Source: Urbifossiella sp043733485
GTDB lineage: Bacteria > Planctomycetota > Planctomycetia > Gemmatales > Gemmataceae
NCBI GenBank assembly: GCA_043733485.1
Contig: JAYTGN010000057.1
Span: 1-64,000 of the forward strand
Direction: 5' to 3'
DNA length: 64,000 bases
Shown: in pieces, positions 9,780-17,950 of the stretch
Layout: the number at the start of each line of letters is the position of its first letter
How positions within the stretch are numbered: position 1 is the first letter of the stretch
Made by a program: the position numbers and the translations under genes
Notes under the pieces: model-generated
Told to the model about the DNA's origin: nothing
What the model saw: the letters and a program-made list of their open reading frames with translations, nothing else
Databases searched by the model: none

Positions 9780-10769
9780 TCACTTCTTGACCGCCAAAGT
9801 CCACGACACGGGAATCGAGACGATCTGACCGGCCGGTTCCGCGAGGCGAACTCGAACCACGGTCGAACCCGCCTGAGCAGCCGCCGCGCCGCCGACGATC
9901 ACGCGAACCGTGGCCACGGGCCCCGCCTCCATCGAGAACTTCGCGGTCACGGCCGGGAGTTCGCACGTCGCGGATTCGATGCGCAGATTCTTGCCGTCCG
10001 GAGACCGCAATTGCACCAAGGACGACACTTCCTCCTGACCCGCGGCGAATCGCACGACCACTTCCTCCGGCGTCGCGGCCACGGTTCCGGGGGCCTTCTT
10101 CAAGACGCGGACCGGTACGCGAAATTCGGGGTACTCCTCGTCGTCCGTCTGGAGAACGATCACTTCATCGCGATGGCCCGCGGGTGCGTCGGCGGAGAGC
10201 TTCAACCCAATCTTCTGGGAGTGGGTTCCGTTGGATTCGAGCAGCGGTGCCGCGATCGTCGCCGTGAGGTGCGGCGACGAGCCGATTGCCTTGGTCACGG
10301 TCAGCGGCTTGCGGCGGCGATCCGTCACGGTGAGCGTTTGCGCGGCTTCTCCCGCAGTCGAGAAGCCCACTTGCGGCGGGTTCACCGACACCTCGCGCGA
10401 CAACTTCGCCGTCACGGCCACCGCGAGTTCACCCGATTGTTTCGGTTCCGTTCCATCGAGCGAGTAGCTCACGATCGCCTGCCAGCGGTTCGGTCCGTCC
10501 GTCTGCGTGAGCGTGTTCACTTCTAGCGTCAGTTTCGCGGTTTCGCCGGGCTTCAGAGTCGTGGCAGAAAGTGCTCGACGAACGCAACCGCAGCCGGCTT
10601 CGACCTTCGTAATCGTGAGGGTGTGGGTGCCGCGATGGGTGAGTTCGAAGGTTTGAGCGAATGGCGGACCGCCCTTGATGTCGCCTTTGGCGACGAGTGG
10701 GGCCGGGCAGTGCAGCGGGGCATCGGTCGGCGGGTTCGCAACCACGAGAAGCGCGAGAATGGCGTTCAT
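9780..10769 (-). CDS. DUF1573-containing exported protein
   Basis: 329 residues from the ATG at 10769; codons further upstream overlap the region ahead of the divergent aminotransferase and do not look coding. A short hydrophobic N-terminus (MNAILALLVVANP) suggests export. Residues about 30-115 match the DUF1573 pattern: FTHRG-type beta strands followed by KVEAGCGCV and LKPGETAKLTLEVN. The remainder is beta-rich Ig-like sequence with KVLKKAPG-like linkers. DUF1573 proteins are abundant in Planctomycetes and Bacteroidetes and have no established function. Confidence 0.8.
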   Translation of the reverse strand: MNAILALLVVANPPTDAPLHCPAPLVAKGDIKGGPPFAQTFELTHRGTHTLTITKVEAGCGCVRRALSATTLKPGETAKLTLEVNTLTQTDGPNRWQAIVSYSLDGTEPKQSGELAVAVTAKLSREVSVNPPQVGFSTAGEAAQTLTVTDRRRKPLTVTKAIGSSPHLTATIAAPLLESNGTHSQKIGLKLSADAPAGHRDEVIVLQTDDEEYPEFRVPVRVLKKAPGTVAATPEEVVVRFAAGQEEVSSLVQLRSPDGKNLRIESATCELPAVTAKFSMEAGPVATVRVIVGGAAAAQAGSTVVRVRLAEPAGQIVSIPVSWTLAVKK

Positions 10770-10900
10770 GACCGCGCGATATAACCAACGCTCCCTGGTC
10801 GGGCAAGCCCGAGGTGCGTTAGGTTGTGCCTCTCGCTGTAGGTGTGGGTGGCAACGGCTTCCAGGCGACTGTAGAACAGCATTGGGAGGGTCACAATCGC

Positions 10901-12031
10901 ATGAGTATGGACTGGCCCGCGTTTCGCGCCCACTTTCCGATTGCTCAGAAGTGGGCGTTCCTCGACCACGCGGCGGTGGCCCCGCTGCCGGACGTGGCCG
11001 TGACTGCGTTGAACGAATACGGCCAGAGCCTCGCCGAGAACGGTGTCGCCGCGATCCGCGAGTGGATCGCCCGAATTGCACAAACCCGTAAGCTCGCCGC
11101 CCGGCTGATCAACTCACCCGATCCGGACGACGTCTTCTTCATCCCCAACACCACTCACGGCATTGGCATCATCGCGGAAGGATTCCCCTGGCAACCCGGC
11201 GACAACGCCGTGGTGCCGGCCGAGGAATATCCCGCGAATCAGTACCCGTGGATGAACCTGCACAGTCGCGGTGTGACCGTGCGAAGCGTGCCGAGTCGCG
11301 GCAATCGCGTGAGCATCGACGACATCCGCGCCGCGATGGACCACCGCACCCGCGTGCTCGCCATCTCGGCCGTCGAGTTCGCCAGCGGCTTCCGAAACGA
11401 TCTCGACGACCTGGGCGAACTCTGCCGCGAACGCGACATCTTTTTCTTCGTCGACGCCATCCAGGCTCTCGGTGCCTTCCCGATCGACGTGCAGCGGACG
11501 CCCATCGACGCACTCGCCGCCGACGGCCACAAATGGCTCCTCGGACCGGAAGGGGCCGGCATCGGCTACATTCGCCGCGCTTGGGTCGAGCGTCTTCACC
11601 CCATCGGCGTCGGGGCCAACAGCGTGGTGAAGCCCTTCGCTTACAGCAACATCGACTTCACGTTGAAGCCGCACGCCGGGCGCTGGGAAGGTGGCGCGTT
11701 CAACATGCCGGGGATCGTGGCCTTCGGCGCGAGCCTCGAACTATTGATGAACGCCGGCATCGAGAACGTCGAACGCCGCGTGATCGAGTTGACCGACTAC
11801 TTGTGTGACAAGGCGGTGTCACTCGGACTCGAGGTCTTCAGCAGCCGGGAGCCGCGCGAGAAGTCCAGCATCGTGTCGCTGGTGAAGCCCGGCGTGTCGC
11901 CCGAGGCGATCGTGAAGGCGTGTCGAGCCGCGGGCGTGATTGTGAACTTCCGAGGCGGTCGCGTCCGCGTCAGCCCCCATGCGTACAACACCTTCGAGGA
12001 ACTGGATCGCTTCTTGGAAGTGGTGCGTTAA
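10901..12031 (+). CDS. Class V aminotransferase (cysteine desulfurase/IPN epimerase-like)
   Basis: 376 residues. The start at 10901 is chosen because GGGAGGG ends 10 bases upstream. PLP-fold type I enzyme: FVDAIQALGAFPID holds the cofactor-ring Asp, and DGHKWLLGPEGAG holds the Lys expected to form the Schiff base. No cysteine is obvious at the desulfurase active-loop position, so it could be an isopenicillin-N-epimerase-like aminotransferase/lyase rather than a sulfur donor. The stop codon runs directly into a perfect palindrome and coaD follows 41 bases later. Confidence 0.85.
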   Translation: MSMDWPAFRAHFPIAQKWAFLDHAAVAPLPDVAVTALNEYGQSLAENGVAAIREWIARIAQTRKLAARLINSPDPDDVFFIPNTTHGIGIIAEGFPWQPGDNAVVPAEEYPANQYPWMNLHSRGVTVRSVPSRGNRVSIDDIRAAMDHRTRVLAISAVEFASGFRNDLDDLGELCRERDIFFFVDAIQALGAFPIDVQRTPIDALAADGHKWLLGPEGAGIGYIRRAWVERLHPIGVGANSVVKPFAYSNIDFTLKPHAGRWEGGAFNMPGIVAFGASLELLMNAGIENVERRVIELTDYLCDKAVSLGLEVFSSREPREKSSIVSLVKPGVSPEAIVKACRAAGVIVNFRGGRVRVSPHAYNTFEELDRFLEVVR

Positions 12032-12058
12032 AGCCCAGGGACGGCCGTCCCTGGGCTT
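12031..12058. repeat. Perfect 28-bp palindrome
   Basis: Two 14-base arms, AAGCCCAGGGACGG and CCGTCCCTGGGCTT, abut with no loop, starting at the last base of the aminotransferase stop codon. It is probably a dispersed palindromic element or a transcription stop before coaD. It has no T-run. Confidence 0.6.
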
Positions 12059-12072
12059 GAGGGATGCTCTCC

Positions 12073-12579
12073 ATGCCCGACCGGACCCTGAACCCGCGCG
12101 TTGCCGTCTATACGGGCACCTTCGACCCCGTGCACCTCGGGCACCTCGATATCATCACGCGCGGCAGCCAACTTTACGAAAAGCTCGTCGTCGGCGTCGG
12201 CATCAACCCCGATAAGTCCCCGCTCTTCACCATCGAGGAACGCGTGCAACTCGTGGAAGCCGTTACCCGCGAGTTCGGGAACATCGAGGTCCATTCGTTC
12301 ACGGGGCTCGCCGTGCAGTTCGTTCGCTCGCTCGGGGCCGGAGTCATGCTCCGCGGTCTGCGAACTACCAGCGACATGGAGAACGAGTTCGCCATGTCGC
12401 TCATGAACCTCAACCTCGACTCCGGCATCGAGACGGTCTTCCTCATGGCGAGCGAACAGTTCTCGCACGTGAGCAGTTCGCTGTTGCGGCAGATCGCGTC
12501 GCTCGGCGGCGATCTTTCGAAGTTCCTCCCGGAAGCCGTGAAGATGCCGCTCCTCGACCGAGCGAAAGTGACGCGGTGA
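12073..12579 (+). CDS. coaD: Phosphopantetheine adenylyltransferase
   Basis: 168 residues. Fourth step of coenzyme A synthesis: transfers AMP to 4'-phosphopantetheine. The nucleotidyltransferase signature TGTFDPVHLGHLDII has the HxGH motif, RGLRTTSDMENE is the substrate loop, and SHVSSSLLRQIA is the C-terminal ATP-phosphate motif. The ATG at 12073 is preferred over the ATG at 12064 because GAGGGA lies 8 bases before it. Length and motifs match the family. Confidence 0.96.
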   Translation: MPDRTLNPRVAVYTGTFDPVHLGHLDIITRGSQLYEKLVVGVGINPDKSPLFTIEERVQLVEAVTREFGNIEVHSFTGLAVQFVRSLGAGVMLRGLRTTSDMENEFAMSLMNLNLDSGIETVFLMASEQFSHVSSSLLRQIASLGGDLSKFLPEAVKMPLLDRAKVTR

Positions 12580-12590
12580 ACGCGGATTTT

Positions 12591-12655
12591 GGCGAACCGG
12601 CGACGTAAGTCGCCGGGTGCTACCGAAACCCGGCGACTCACGTCGCCGGTTCGCC
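12591..12655. repeat. Long inverted repeat downstream of coaD
   Basis: 28-base arms (12591-12618 and 12628-12655) pair with one mismatch around a 9-base loop. The arms contain CGGCGAC and GTCGCCGG, themselves complementary. It is probably a dispersed extragenic palindrome that may also end the coaD transcript. Confidence 0.6.
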
Positions 12656-12784
12656 TGGTCAGGCCTCAAGTGCCAAACTCGATCTGCGCAATCGGTAAAC
12701 GCTCGAAGGTTTCCCGAACCGGCATCCTCGACTAAACTGAATATCGCGACGCCGCACGCAGCTCGAACACATAACGGAGACGCC

Positions 12785-14185
12785 ATGCAACAGCCACTCG
12801 ACTGGCTCACGAGCAATCACGAAGGCATCGTTCACGGGCTCGCCGAGCTCGTCGCGATTCAAAGCATCAGCACCGACGGCGAGCACGCCGCCGAGATCGA
12901 TCGCACCGCCTCGCTCACCGCGACCCAGATGCGCGACGCCGGTCTGCACAATGTGGAAGTCCTCCGCGTCGGCCATTCGCAGCCCTACGCCTACGGCGAA
13001 TGGCTCGAAGCCCCGGGCAAGCCCACCGTCTTCCTCTACGCCCACCACGACGTGCAGCCGATCAACTACGTCGAGCAGTGGCTGTCGGATCCGTGGAAGC
13101 TCACCCGCCGCGACGGCCGGCTCTTCGCGCGCGGTTCCGCCGACGATAAAGGTGCGATCAGCGCCCAACTCGGGGCCATTGCCGCCTACCGCAAGACGAG
13201 CAACCACCTGCCCGTGAACATCAAGATGCTCGTGGAAGGCGAAGAAGAAGTCGGTTCCAAGAACCTCATGAAGTTCTTCGACGTCCACCGCGACCGCATC
13301 AAGTCCGACGTGATCATCGTCTGCGACACGGAGAACATCGAAGTCGGCATCCCGAGCATCACCTACTCCCTTCGCGGCATCGTGTCCGTGACCGTGGAGG
13401 TGACGAGCGCGAAGATTCCGGTTCACAGCGGCACCGGCGGCGGAGCGCTTCCCGATTCGGCCATCGCCCTGAACGTGATCCTGAGTCGCCTCTTCGCGGA
13501 TCGCGCCCCGCTGCCCATCCCCGGCTTCTACGACAAGGTTCGCGTGCTCACCGAGAAGGAGAAGCAAGCCTTCCGCGAGCTGCCGTTCGACGGCGAGAAG
13601 TTCCGCCACGAGATGGGGATGGTTTCTACCGCGAAGTACATCGTGGAGAAGGACTCGAACGTCTACGAACAAACGTGGCGTCGCCCTTCCGCAACCGTGA
13701 TCGCGCAGGAAGCGAGTTCGATCAAGGGGGCTTCGAACCAGGTGCTGCCCAAGGCCTCGGCCATCGTGAGTTGCCGAATCGTACCGGATCAGGATCCGGA
13801 GGAAGTGTTGAAGCAACTGCAGGCGTTCTTCACGGTCGATCCGCCGTGGGGCGTGGAGGTGAAGGTGACGCCGCACGGTCCGCCGGTGAAGTGGTGGATG
13901 ACCGACCCGAACGGCCCGGCGTTTGAAGCGGCCCTCTCGGGGATGCGGGCCGGATTCGATCGCGATCCGGTCGCCATCGGCTGCGGCGGCAGCATCGGCT
14001 TCGTCGGCCCGCTCTCCGATCTCTTCAACGGTGCCCCGGCCCTGCTCATGGGCATTGAAGATCCGGCGAGCAACGCCCACGCCCCCAACGAGAGCCTCCA
14101 CGAAGGCGACTTCAAGAAGCTCATGGTCTCGATGGTGAAGACGTTCGAGAACCTCGGCAAGCTCACGCCGAGCACGGTGAAGTGA
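12785..14185 (+). CDS. M20-family metallopeptidase (dipeptidase-like)
   Basis: 466 residues. The start at 12785 is set by GGAG 5 bases upstream; in-frame codons further upstream run through the inverted repeat. Di-zinc peptidase of the M20 family: YAHHDVQP carries the first zinc His and Asp, GSADDKGAI the bridging Asp, and EGEEEVGS the catalytic Glu pair. The architecture fits carnosinase/dipeptidase-like M20 enzymes with a central lid dimerisation domain. No signal peptide is seen, so it is probably cytoplasmic and recycles peptides. Confidence 0.9.
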   Translation: MQQPLDWLTSNHEGIVHGLAELVAIQSISTDGEHAAEIDRTASLTATQMRDAGLHNVEVLRVGHSQPYAYGEWLEAPGKPTVFLYAHHDVQPINYVEQWLSDPWKLTRRDGRLFARGSADDKGAISAQLGAIAAYRKTSNHLPVNIKMLVEGEEEVGSKNLMKFFDVHRDRIKSDVIIVCDTENIEVGIPSITYSLRGIVSVTVEVTSAKIPVHSGTGGGALPDSAIALNVILSRLFADRAPLPIPGFYDKVRVLTEKEKQAFRELPFDGEKFRHEMGMVSTAKYIVEKDSNVYEQTWRRPSATVIAQEASSIKGASNQVLPKASAIVSCRIVPDQDPEEVLKQLQAFFTVDPPWGVEVKVTPHGPPVKWWMTDPNGPAFEAALSGMRAGFDRDPVAIGCGGSIGFVGPLSDLFNGAPALLMGIEDPASNAHAPNESLHEGDFKKLMVSMVKTFENLGKLTPSTVK

Positions 14186-14191
14186 AATGGC

Positions 14192-14992
14192 TCACCGGCT
14201 GGCGGCGTACATGAGCTTCCCGTCGGCGACGACCGCGTACTCCGGTTCGACCATCATCGGCGACGGGGCCAACCGCACGGCCCGCACGTCGTGAAGTCGC
14301 TTCACCCCGTCTTGAAAGGCGGGCAACGGCAACTCGGGGAACTTCACCCGCACCGCGTGGAACAACTCCGGCAGCGGGCAGGTGCCGCCCGCCCCGCCCG
14401 TCTCGCGTCGATCCAGATATTCCATCGCGTCCACGGCCCACGGCACCACGCGGCCAACCGGTTCGGCCACGCTCGGAGCTTTACTCTCGGCCCGCCGGAT
14501 CGCCGACTCCACGCGCTCGGCCACGTCGTCGAGCCGCTTCAACATGGCCGTGGCTCGCGCGTCGAAGCGGAACGAAATGTCCGCGAGTTCCGCCTTCGCG
14601 TCGTGCATCCACTGCGGCACGCCATCCCGCGTCGCCTGCAAAACTTCTTTCAGTTCGCGCAGCACGGACTTGGGCGAATCGTGCTCGTGAACGTAGCCCA
14701 CGGCCTTGGCGGTGGCCTGGACCCACTCGACGACGAGTTTGCCGCGCTGCTCGGTGCGGGTCGATTCGAGCAAGCCCATGCGCAGTGCCAAGCCGGCGGC
14801 TTCGGCGGAGAGACCGGCCCGACTCGGGAAGAGCCCCGCGAGCCGGCCGAAGCGAAAGAGCCGTTGTTCGCCCGCCGTCGCGATTGCCATCTTGAGGCCA
14901 TCGAGGAGCAGTTCGGACCGGCGTTCCGCGACGATCGGCGCGTTCGAGAGCGGCGCGGGCATGTCCGAGTATGGGGGCGGTGTGGCATCCAT
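14192..14992 (-). CDS. Unknown protein, helical with possible C-terminal winged helix
   Basis: 266 residues from the ATG at 14992. The N-terminal half is rich in helices with an RLFRFGRLAGLFPSRAGLS segment, followed by a probable coiled region (residues about 110-180). The last 70 residues (LPELFHAVRVKFPELPLPAF, then VRAVRLAPS and YAVVADGKLMYAASR) have the helix-helix-beta-hairpin pattern of a winged helix. No family is recognised. The gene faces the M20 peptidase tail to tail and is divergent from trpS. Confidence 0.6.
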   Translation of the reverse strand: MDATPPPYSDMPAPLSNAPIVAERRSELLLDGLKMAIATAGEQRLFRFGRLAGLFPSRAGLSAEAAGLALRMGLLESTRTEQRGKLVVEWVQATAKAVGYVHEHDSPKSVLRELKEVLQATRDGVPQWMHDAKAELADISFRFDARATAMLKRLDDVAERVESAIRRAESKAPSVAEPVGRVVPWAVDAMEYLDRRETGGAGGTCPLPELFHAVRVKFPELPLPAFQDGVKRLHDVRAVRLAPSPMMVEPEYAVVADGKLMYAASR

Positions 14993-15062
14993 GCCGGAAC
15001 CCGGTGAGTTGTTCGGTGAGCGAAGCGGGCGTACTCTACCCGAGAGTGGAATGGAAAATAAA

Positions 15063-15086
15063 GCCCACCCATGGCAATGGGTGGGC
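15063..15086. repeat. Hairpin repeat upstream of trpS
   Basis: GCCCACCCA (15063-15071) pairs with TGGGTGGGC (15078-15086) around a 6-base loop, 15 bases before the trpS start. The same AGCCCACC...GGTGGGC arms occur inside the prpC-type gene at 18226-18250, so this is a dispersed element, although it also lies in the trpS leader. Confidence 0.55.
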
Positions 15087-15100
15087 CCTGAAAGTAATTC

Positions 15101-16174
15101 ATGAGCCAGCAGAAACGCATCCTCAGCGGCGTGCAGCCTTCGGGCAAACTCCACCTCGGCAACTACTTCGGGGCCATCAAGCAGCACATCGAACTGCAGG
15201 ACCGCGGCGAAGCCTTCTACTTCATCGCCGACTACCACGCCCTGACCACGCTGAAACAAGCCGAGGAAGCGGAAGCCGGTGCCGCCGCGAAGAACAAGGC
15301 CTTGAAGGCCCGCCCGGCCCGCGACATCCTCGCCGACAACGTCCGCGATGTCGCCCTCGATTACCTCGCACTCGGCCTCGACCCCGCGAAGGCCACCTTC
15401 TATCGGCAGTCGGACGTGCCCGAAGTCGCGGAACTCGCCTGGTTCCTCGCCACGGTCACGGGAATGGGCCTGCTCGAACGCGCCACGTCATACAAGGACA
15501 AAGTCGAGAACGGCATCGCGGCCAGCGTCGGGCTCTTCACCTACCCCGTGCTGATGGCCGCGGACATTCTCGCCGTGAGGTCCCACATCGTGCCGGTCGG
15601 CAAGGATCAAGTGCAGCACCTAGAGATGACCCGCGACATGGCCGGCTACTTCAACCAGAACTACGGCGAAGTCTTTCCCGAACCGAAGGAGATGCACGGC
15701 GAAGCGGCCCAGGTTCCCGGCACCGATGGCCGCAAGATGAGCAAGAGCTATGGGAACACGATCGAGATCTTCGCCGAGGGGAAGCCGCTGAAGGCGGCGG
15801 TGATGGGGATCAAGACCGACTCGACGCCGGTGGATCAGCCGAAGCACCCCGAGACGTGCAACGCCTTCGCCATGTTCAAGCTGTTCTCCACAATCGACGA
15901 GCAGGCGCAGTTGGCGGAGTTGTATCGGAATCCGATGAAGGATGCCGCATCGCGAGGCGGTCGGCCGTTCGGCTACGGCGACGCGAAGACGATGCTCTTG
16001 GCGAAGATCGACGCGTACTTCGCCCCGGCCCGCGAACGCCGTAAGCAACTCGCGGCGCAACCCGATTATGTGGAAGGCGTACTTCTTGCCGGGGCTCGCA
16101 AGGCCCGCGCGGAGGCGCAAGCGACGCTGAGTCTGGTTCGGGCGGCCGTCGGAATGCTACCGCGGCCGGTGTGA
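15101..16174 (+). CDS. trpS: Tryptophanyl-tRNA synthetase
   Basis: 357 residues. Charges tRNA-Trp. Class Ic motifs are intact: SGVQPSGKLHLGNYFGA (HIGH equivalent HLGN), YFIADYHALTT, VPVGKDQVQHLEMTRD and DGRKMSKSYGN (KMSKS). Start ATG at 15101. A hairpin lies just upstream, but no T-box features are seen. The gene converges on the lptB-type ATPase with 8 bases between them. Confidence 0.97.
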   Translation: MSQQKRILSGVQPSGKLHLGNYFGAIKQHIELQDRGEAFYFIADYHALTTLKQAEEAEAGAAAKNKALKARPARDILADNVRDVALDYLALGLDPAKATFYRQSDVPEVAELAWFLATVTGMGLLERATSYKDKVENGIAASVGLFTYPVLMAADILAVRSHIVPVGKDQVQHLEMTRDMAGYFNQNYGEVFPEPKEMHGEAAQVPGTDGRKMSKSYGNTIEIFAEGKPLKAAVMGIKTDSTPVDQPKHPETCNAFAMFKLFSTIDEQAQLAELYRNPMKDAASRGGRPFGYGDAKTMLLAKIDAYFAPARERRKQLAAQPDYVEGVLLAGARKARAEAQATLSLVRAAVGMLPRPV

Positions 16175-16182
16175 ATGGCGAA

Positions 16183-17493
16183 TCACGCGATGCCGCGTTC
16201 CAGTTTCGAGCGGAGGAACGCCGTCTGACGAAGGCGGACGTCATCCGCGGCATCGGGGTCGAAGTCGAGCGGTGCGCGTTCCTTCGTCAGGTACTTCAAC
16301 ACTTCAAAGGCTCGCCGGCGCAAGAGCGGCTCGCGCCGTTCGAGTGCTTCCAACAAGAGCGGGATGGCCACCGGCCCCTTGCCGACAATCGCGACCATCG
16401 CCGCCTTCACTTTTGAATCGTCGAGCAGCGATTCGACATCGCGGCGCAACATTTCCAGGCTCAACATGCCGCCGACTGTACCGGTGAAGGCGCTCCCGGG
16501 CATCGGCGTGATCGTCGGGAAGCTCGAAGGTGGTGCCGGTGAATACGTGATGGGGGCCAGCGTGGCGGTGGAAGTCGAGCTTGCTTTTGTCGCAGCGTGC
16601 TTTACAGGAGCCGTACTTCTCGGTGCGGGCGGCGGCAGTTCCAATGGAGGTGGCGTGATGGCCGGCATCGGCTGAAACTTCCGAGGAGCCACCGTCGCAC
16701 CCGTCGGCAGCGGCGCGGAACGGCTCACGAACTGCCGCGTGAAGCCGTCTTCCTCGAAGCTGCGGCCGAGGTACGCATCGATCGCCCGCTGATCGTTCAC
16801 GAGTTCGTGCGGCGTGCCGTGCGTTACCACTTCGCCGTTGTGAATCAGGTACACGCGGTCGGCACTGCGAAAGACTTCGCGCACGTTGTGGTCGGTGATC
16901 AGGATGCCGATGCCGTGGTTCGCGAGGTCGCGGATGTTGGAGCGAATGTCTTCGGTCGTGATCGGATCGACGGCCGCGAACGGTTCGTCGAGGAGAATGA
17001 GGAGCGGCTCGCAGACGAGGCAGCGGGCGATCTCGAGACGGCGCTTTTCGCCGCCGGAGCAACGGCCGGCGACGCTCTTGCGCACGCCGTCGAGTTTGAA
17101 CCGCGTGAGCGCTTCGTTGGTGCGCTCCCAGCGTTCGCGGCTCGTGAGCCGGCGACCCAAACTGCGGCTGCGCGGCAAGGCTTCCAAAATCGCGAGCAGG
17201 TTCTTCTCGACCGTGAGTTTGCGGAAGACGCTCGGTTCCTGCGAAAGGTAGCCCATGCCGCGGCGAGCCCGCTGGTACATAGGAAGCGAGGTCACGTCTT
17301 CGCCGTTAAACTGAACGGTGCCGCCATTGGGCGCGATTTGGCCCGTGGCCATGCGGAAGCTGGTGGTCTTGCCGGCACCGTTGGGCCCGAGCAGCCCGAC
17401 GACTTCGCCGGGGTTGACGTTGAACGAAACGCCCTTGACGACCTGACGGCTGCCGAAAAACTTCACGAGTCCGGAAACTTCCAGCAACGCCAT
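16183..17493 (-). CDS. lptB: LptB-type ABC ATPase with C-terminal HEAT-like extension
   Basis: 436 residues against about 240 for LptB. Residues 1-245 are a complete ATPase: Walker A GPNGAGKTT (36-44), the LptB-like YLSQEPSVFRKLTVEKNL Q-loop region, signature CSGGEKRR, Walker B LLILLDEP (164-171) and the H-switch ITDHNVRE. LptB powers lipopolysaccharide extraction with LptFG and LptC. Here the ATPase is followed by a Pro/Ser/Thr-rich linker (about 258-345) and about 90 residues of paired helices (AIVGKGPVAIPLLLEALERR, LLRRRAFEVLKYLTKERAPL) resembling HEAT repeats. No lptA, lptC, lptF or lptG is nearby. LptB is the best family fit, and the tail is the unusual part. Confidence 0.85.
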   Translation of the reverse strand: MALLEVSGLVKFFGSRQVVKGVSFNVNPGEVVGLLGPNGAGKTTSFRMATGQIAPNGGTVQFNGEDVTSLPMYQRARRGMGYLSQEPSVFRKLTVEKNLLAILEALPRSRSLGRRLTSRERWERTNEALTRFKLDGVRKSVAGRCSGGEKRRLEIARCLVCEPLLILLDEPFAAVDPITTEDIRSNIRDLANHGIGILITDHNVREVFRSADRVYLIHNGEVVTHGTPHELVNDQRAIDAYLGRSFEEDGFTRQFVSRSAPLPTGATVAPRKFQPMPAITPPPLELPPPAPRSTAPVKHAATKASSTSTATLAPITYSPAPPSSFPTITPMPGSAFTGTVGGMLSLEMLRRDVESLLDDSKVKAAMVAIVGKGPVAIPLLLEALERREPLLRRRAFEVLKYLTKERAPLDFDPDAADDVRLRQTAFLRSKLERGIA

Positions 17494-17602
17494 TCCCGCG
17501 TCCCTCAGGAGAAACTCGACGCCCGCCGAAATTCCCGCCGGGGAATACCCGATCCCGGCGTCGGAAGCAAGCAGAACCGCAAAATCTCGATCGCTCGGCC
17601 CT

Positions 17603-17746
17603 TTAATCGCTTGACGCCCGCGTTCGAACGCCGCCTTCGCGTCCGCCGTCCCCCTCGCCGAAGACCGCCTGAGAGCACTGGCTCACGAGGTGCCGGACGA
17701 GTGCCTCGCTGGAGGCCGGGATTTCAATCGTGATCGTGGGTTCCAT
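17603..17746 (-). CDS. Small ORF of unknown function (47 residues)
   Basis: ATG at 17746 with AGGACG 5-6 bases upstream. The frame reads MEPTITIEIPASSEALVRHL and ends in a Gly/Arg/Ser-rich tail at a TAA at 17603. The beta-strand start followed by a helix resembles the N-terminus of small antitoxin-like proteins, but it is too short to assign. The sequence downstream towards lptB stays open in another frame, so this may be a frameshifted remnant. Confidence 0.3.
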   Translation of the reverse strand: MEPTITIEIPASSEALVRHLVSQCSQAVFGEGDGGREGGVRTRASSD

Positions 17747-17883
17747 GGAACGTCCTGTTCGGGTCGAGGAGTCGCCCCCTCTTACCTAAACCCCGCCATC
17801 AACACCACAGAGATTGGTTACACCCACCCAATCGATACAGACTCCTTCTCGGGACAGGCGTTCCTCGCCTTCACAAAAAGACT

Positions 17884-17939
17884 CGAGCCCGACGCGCAAA
17901 CAAGGATGAACGCTCACCTTTGCTTGCGCGTCGGGCTCG
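17884..17939. terminator. Long hairpin downstream of the citrate-synthase-type gene
   Basis: 16-base arms (17884-17899 and 17924-17939, CGAGCCCGACGCGCAA and its complement) close a loop whose flanks also partly pair (CAAGG with CCTTTG). It lies 11 bases past the stop of the prpC-type gene. It is probably a transcription stop formed from a dispersed repeat. Confidence 0.55.
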
Positions 17940-17950
17940 TGATTCAACAC

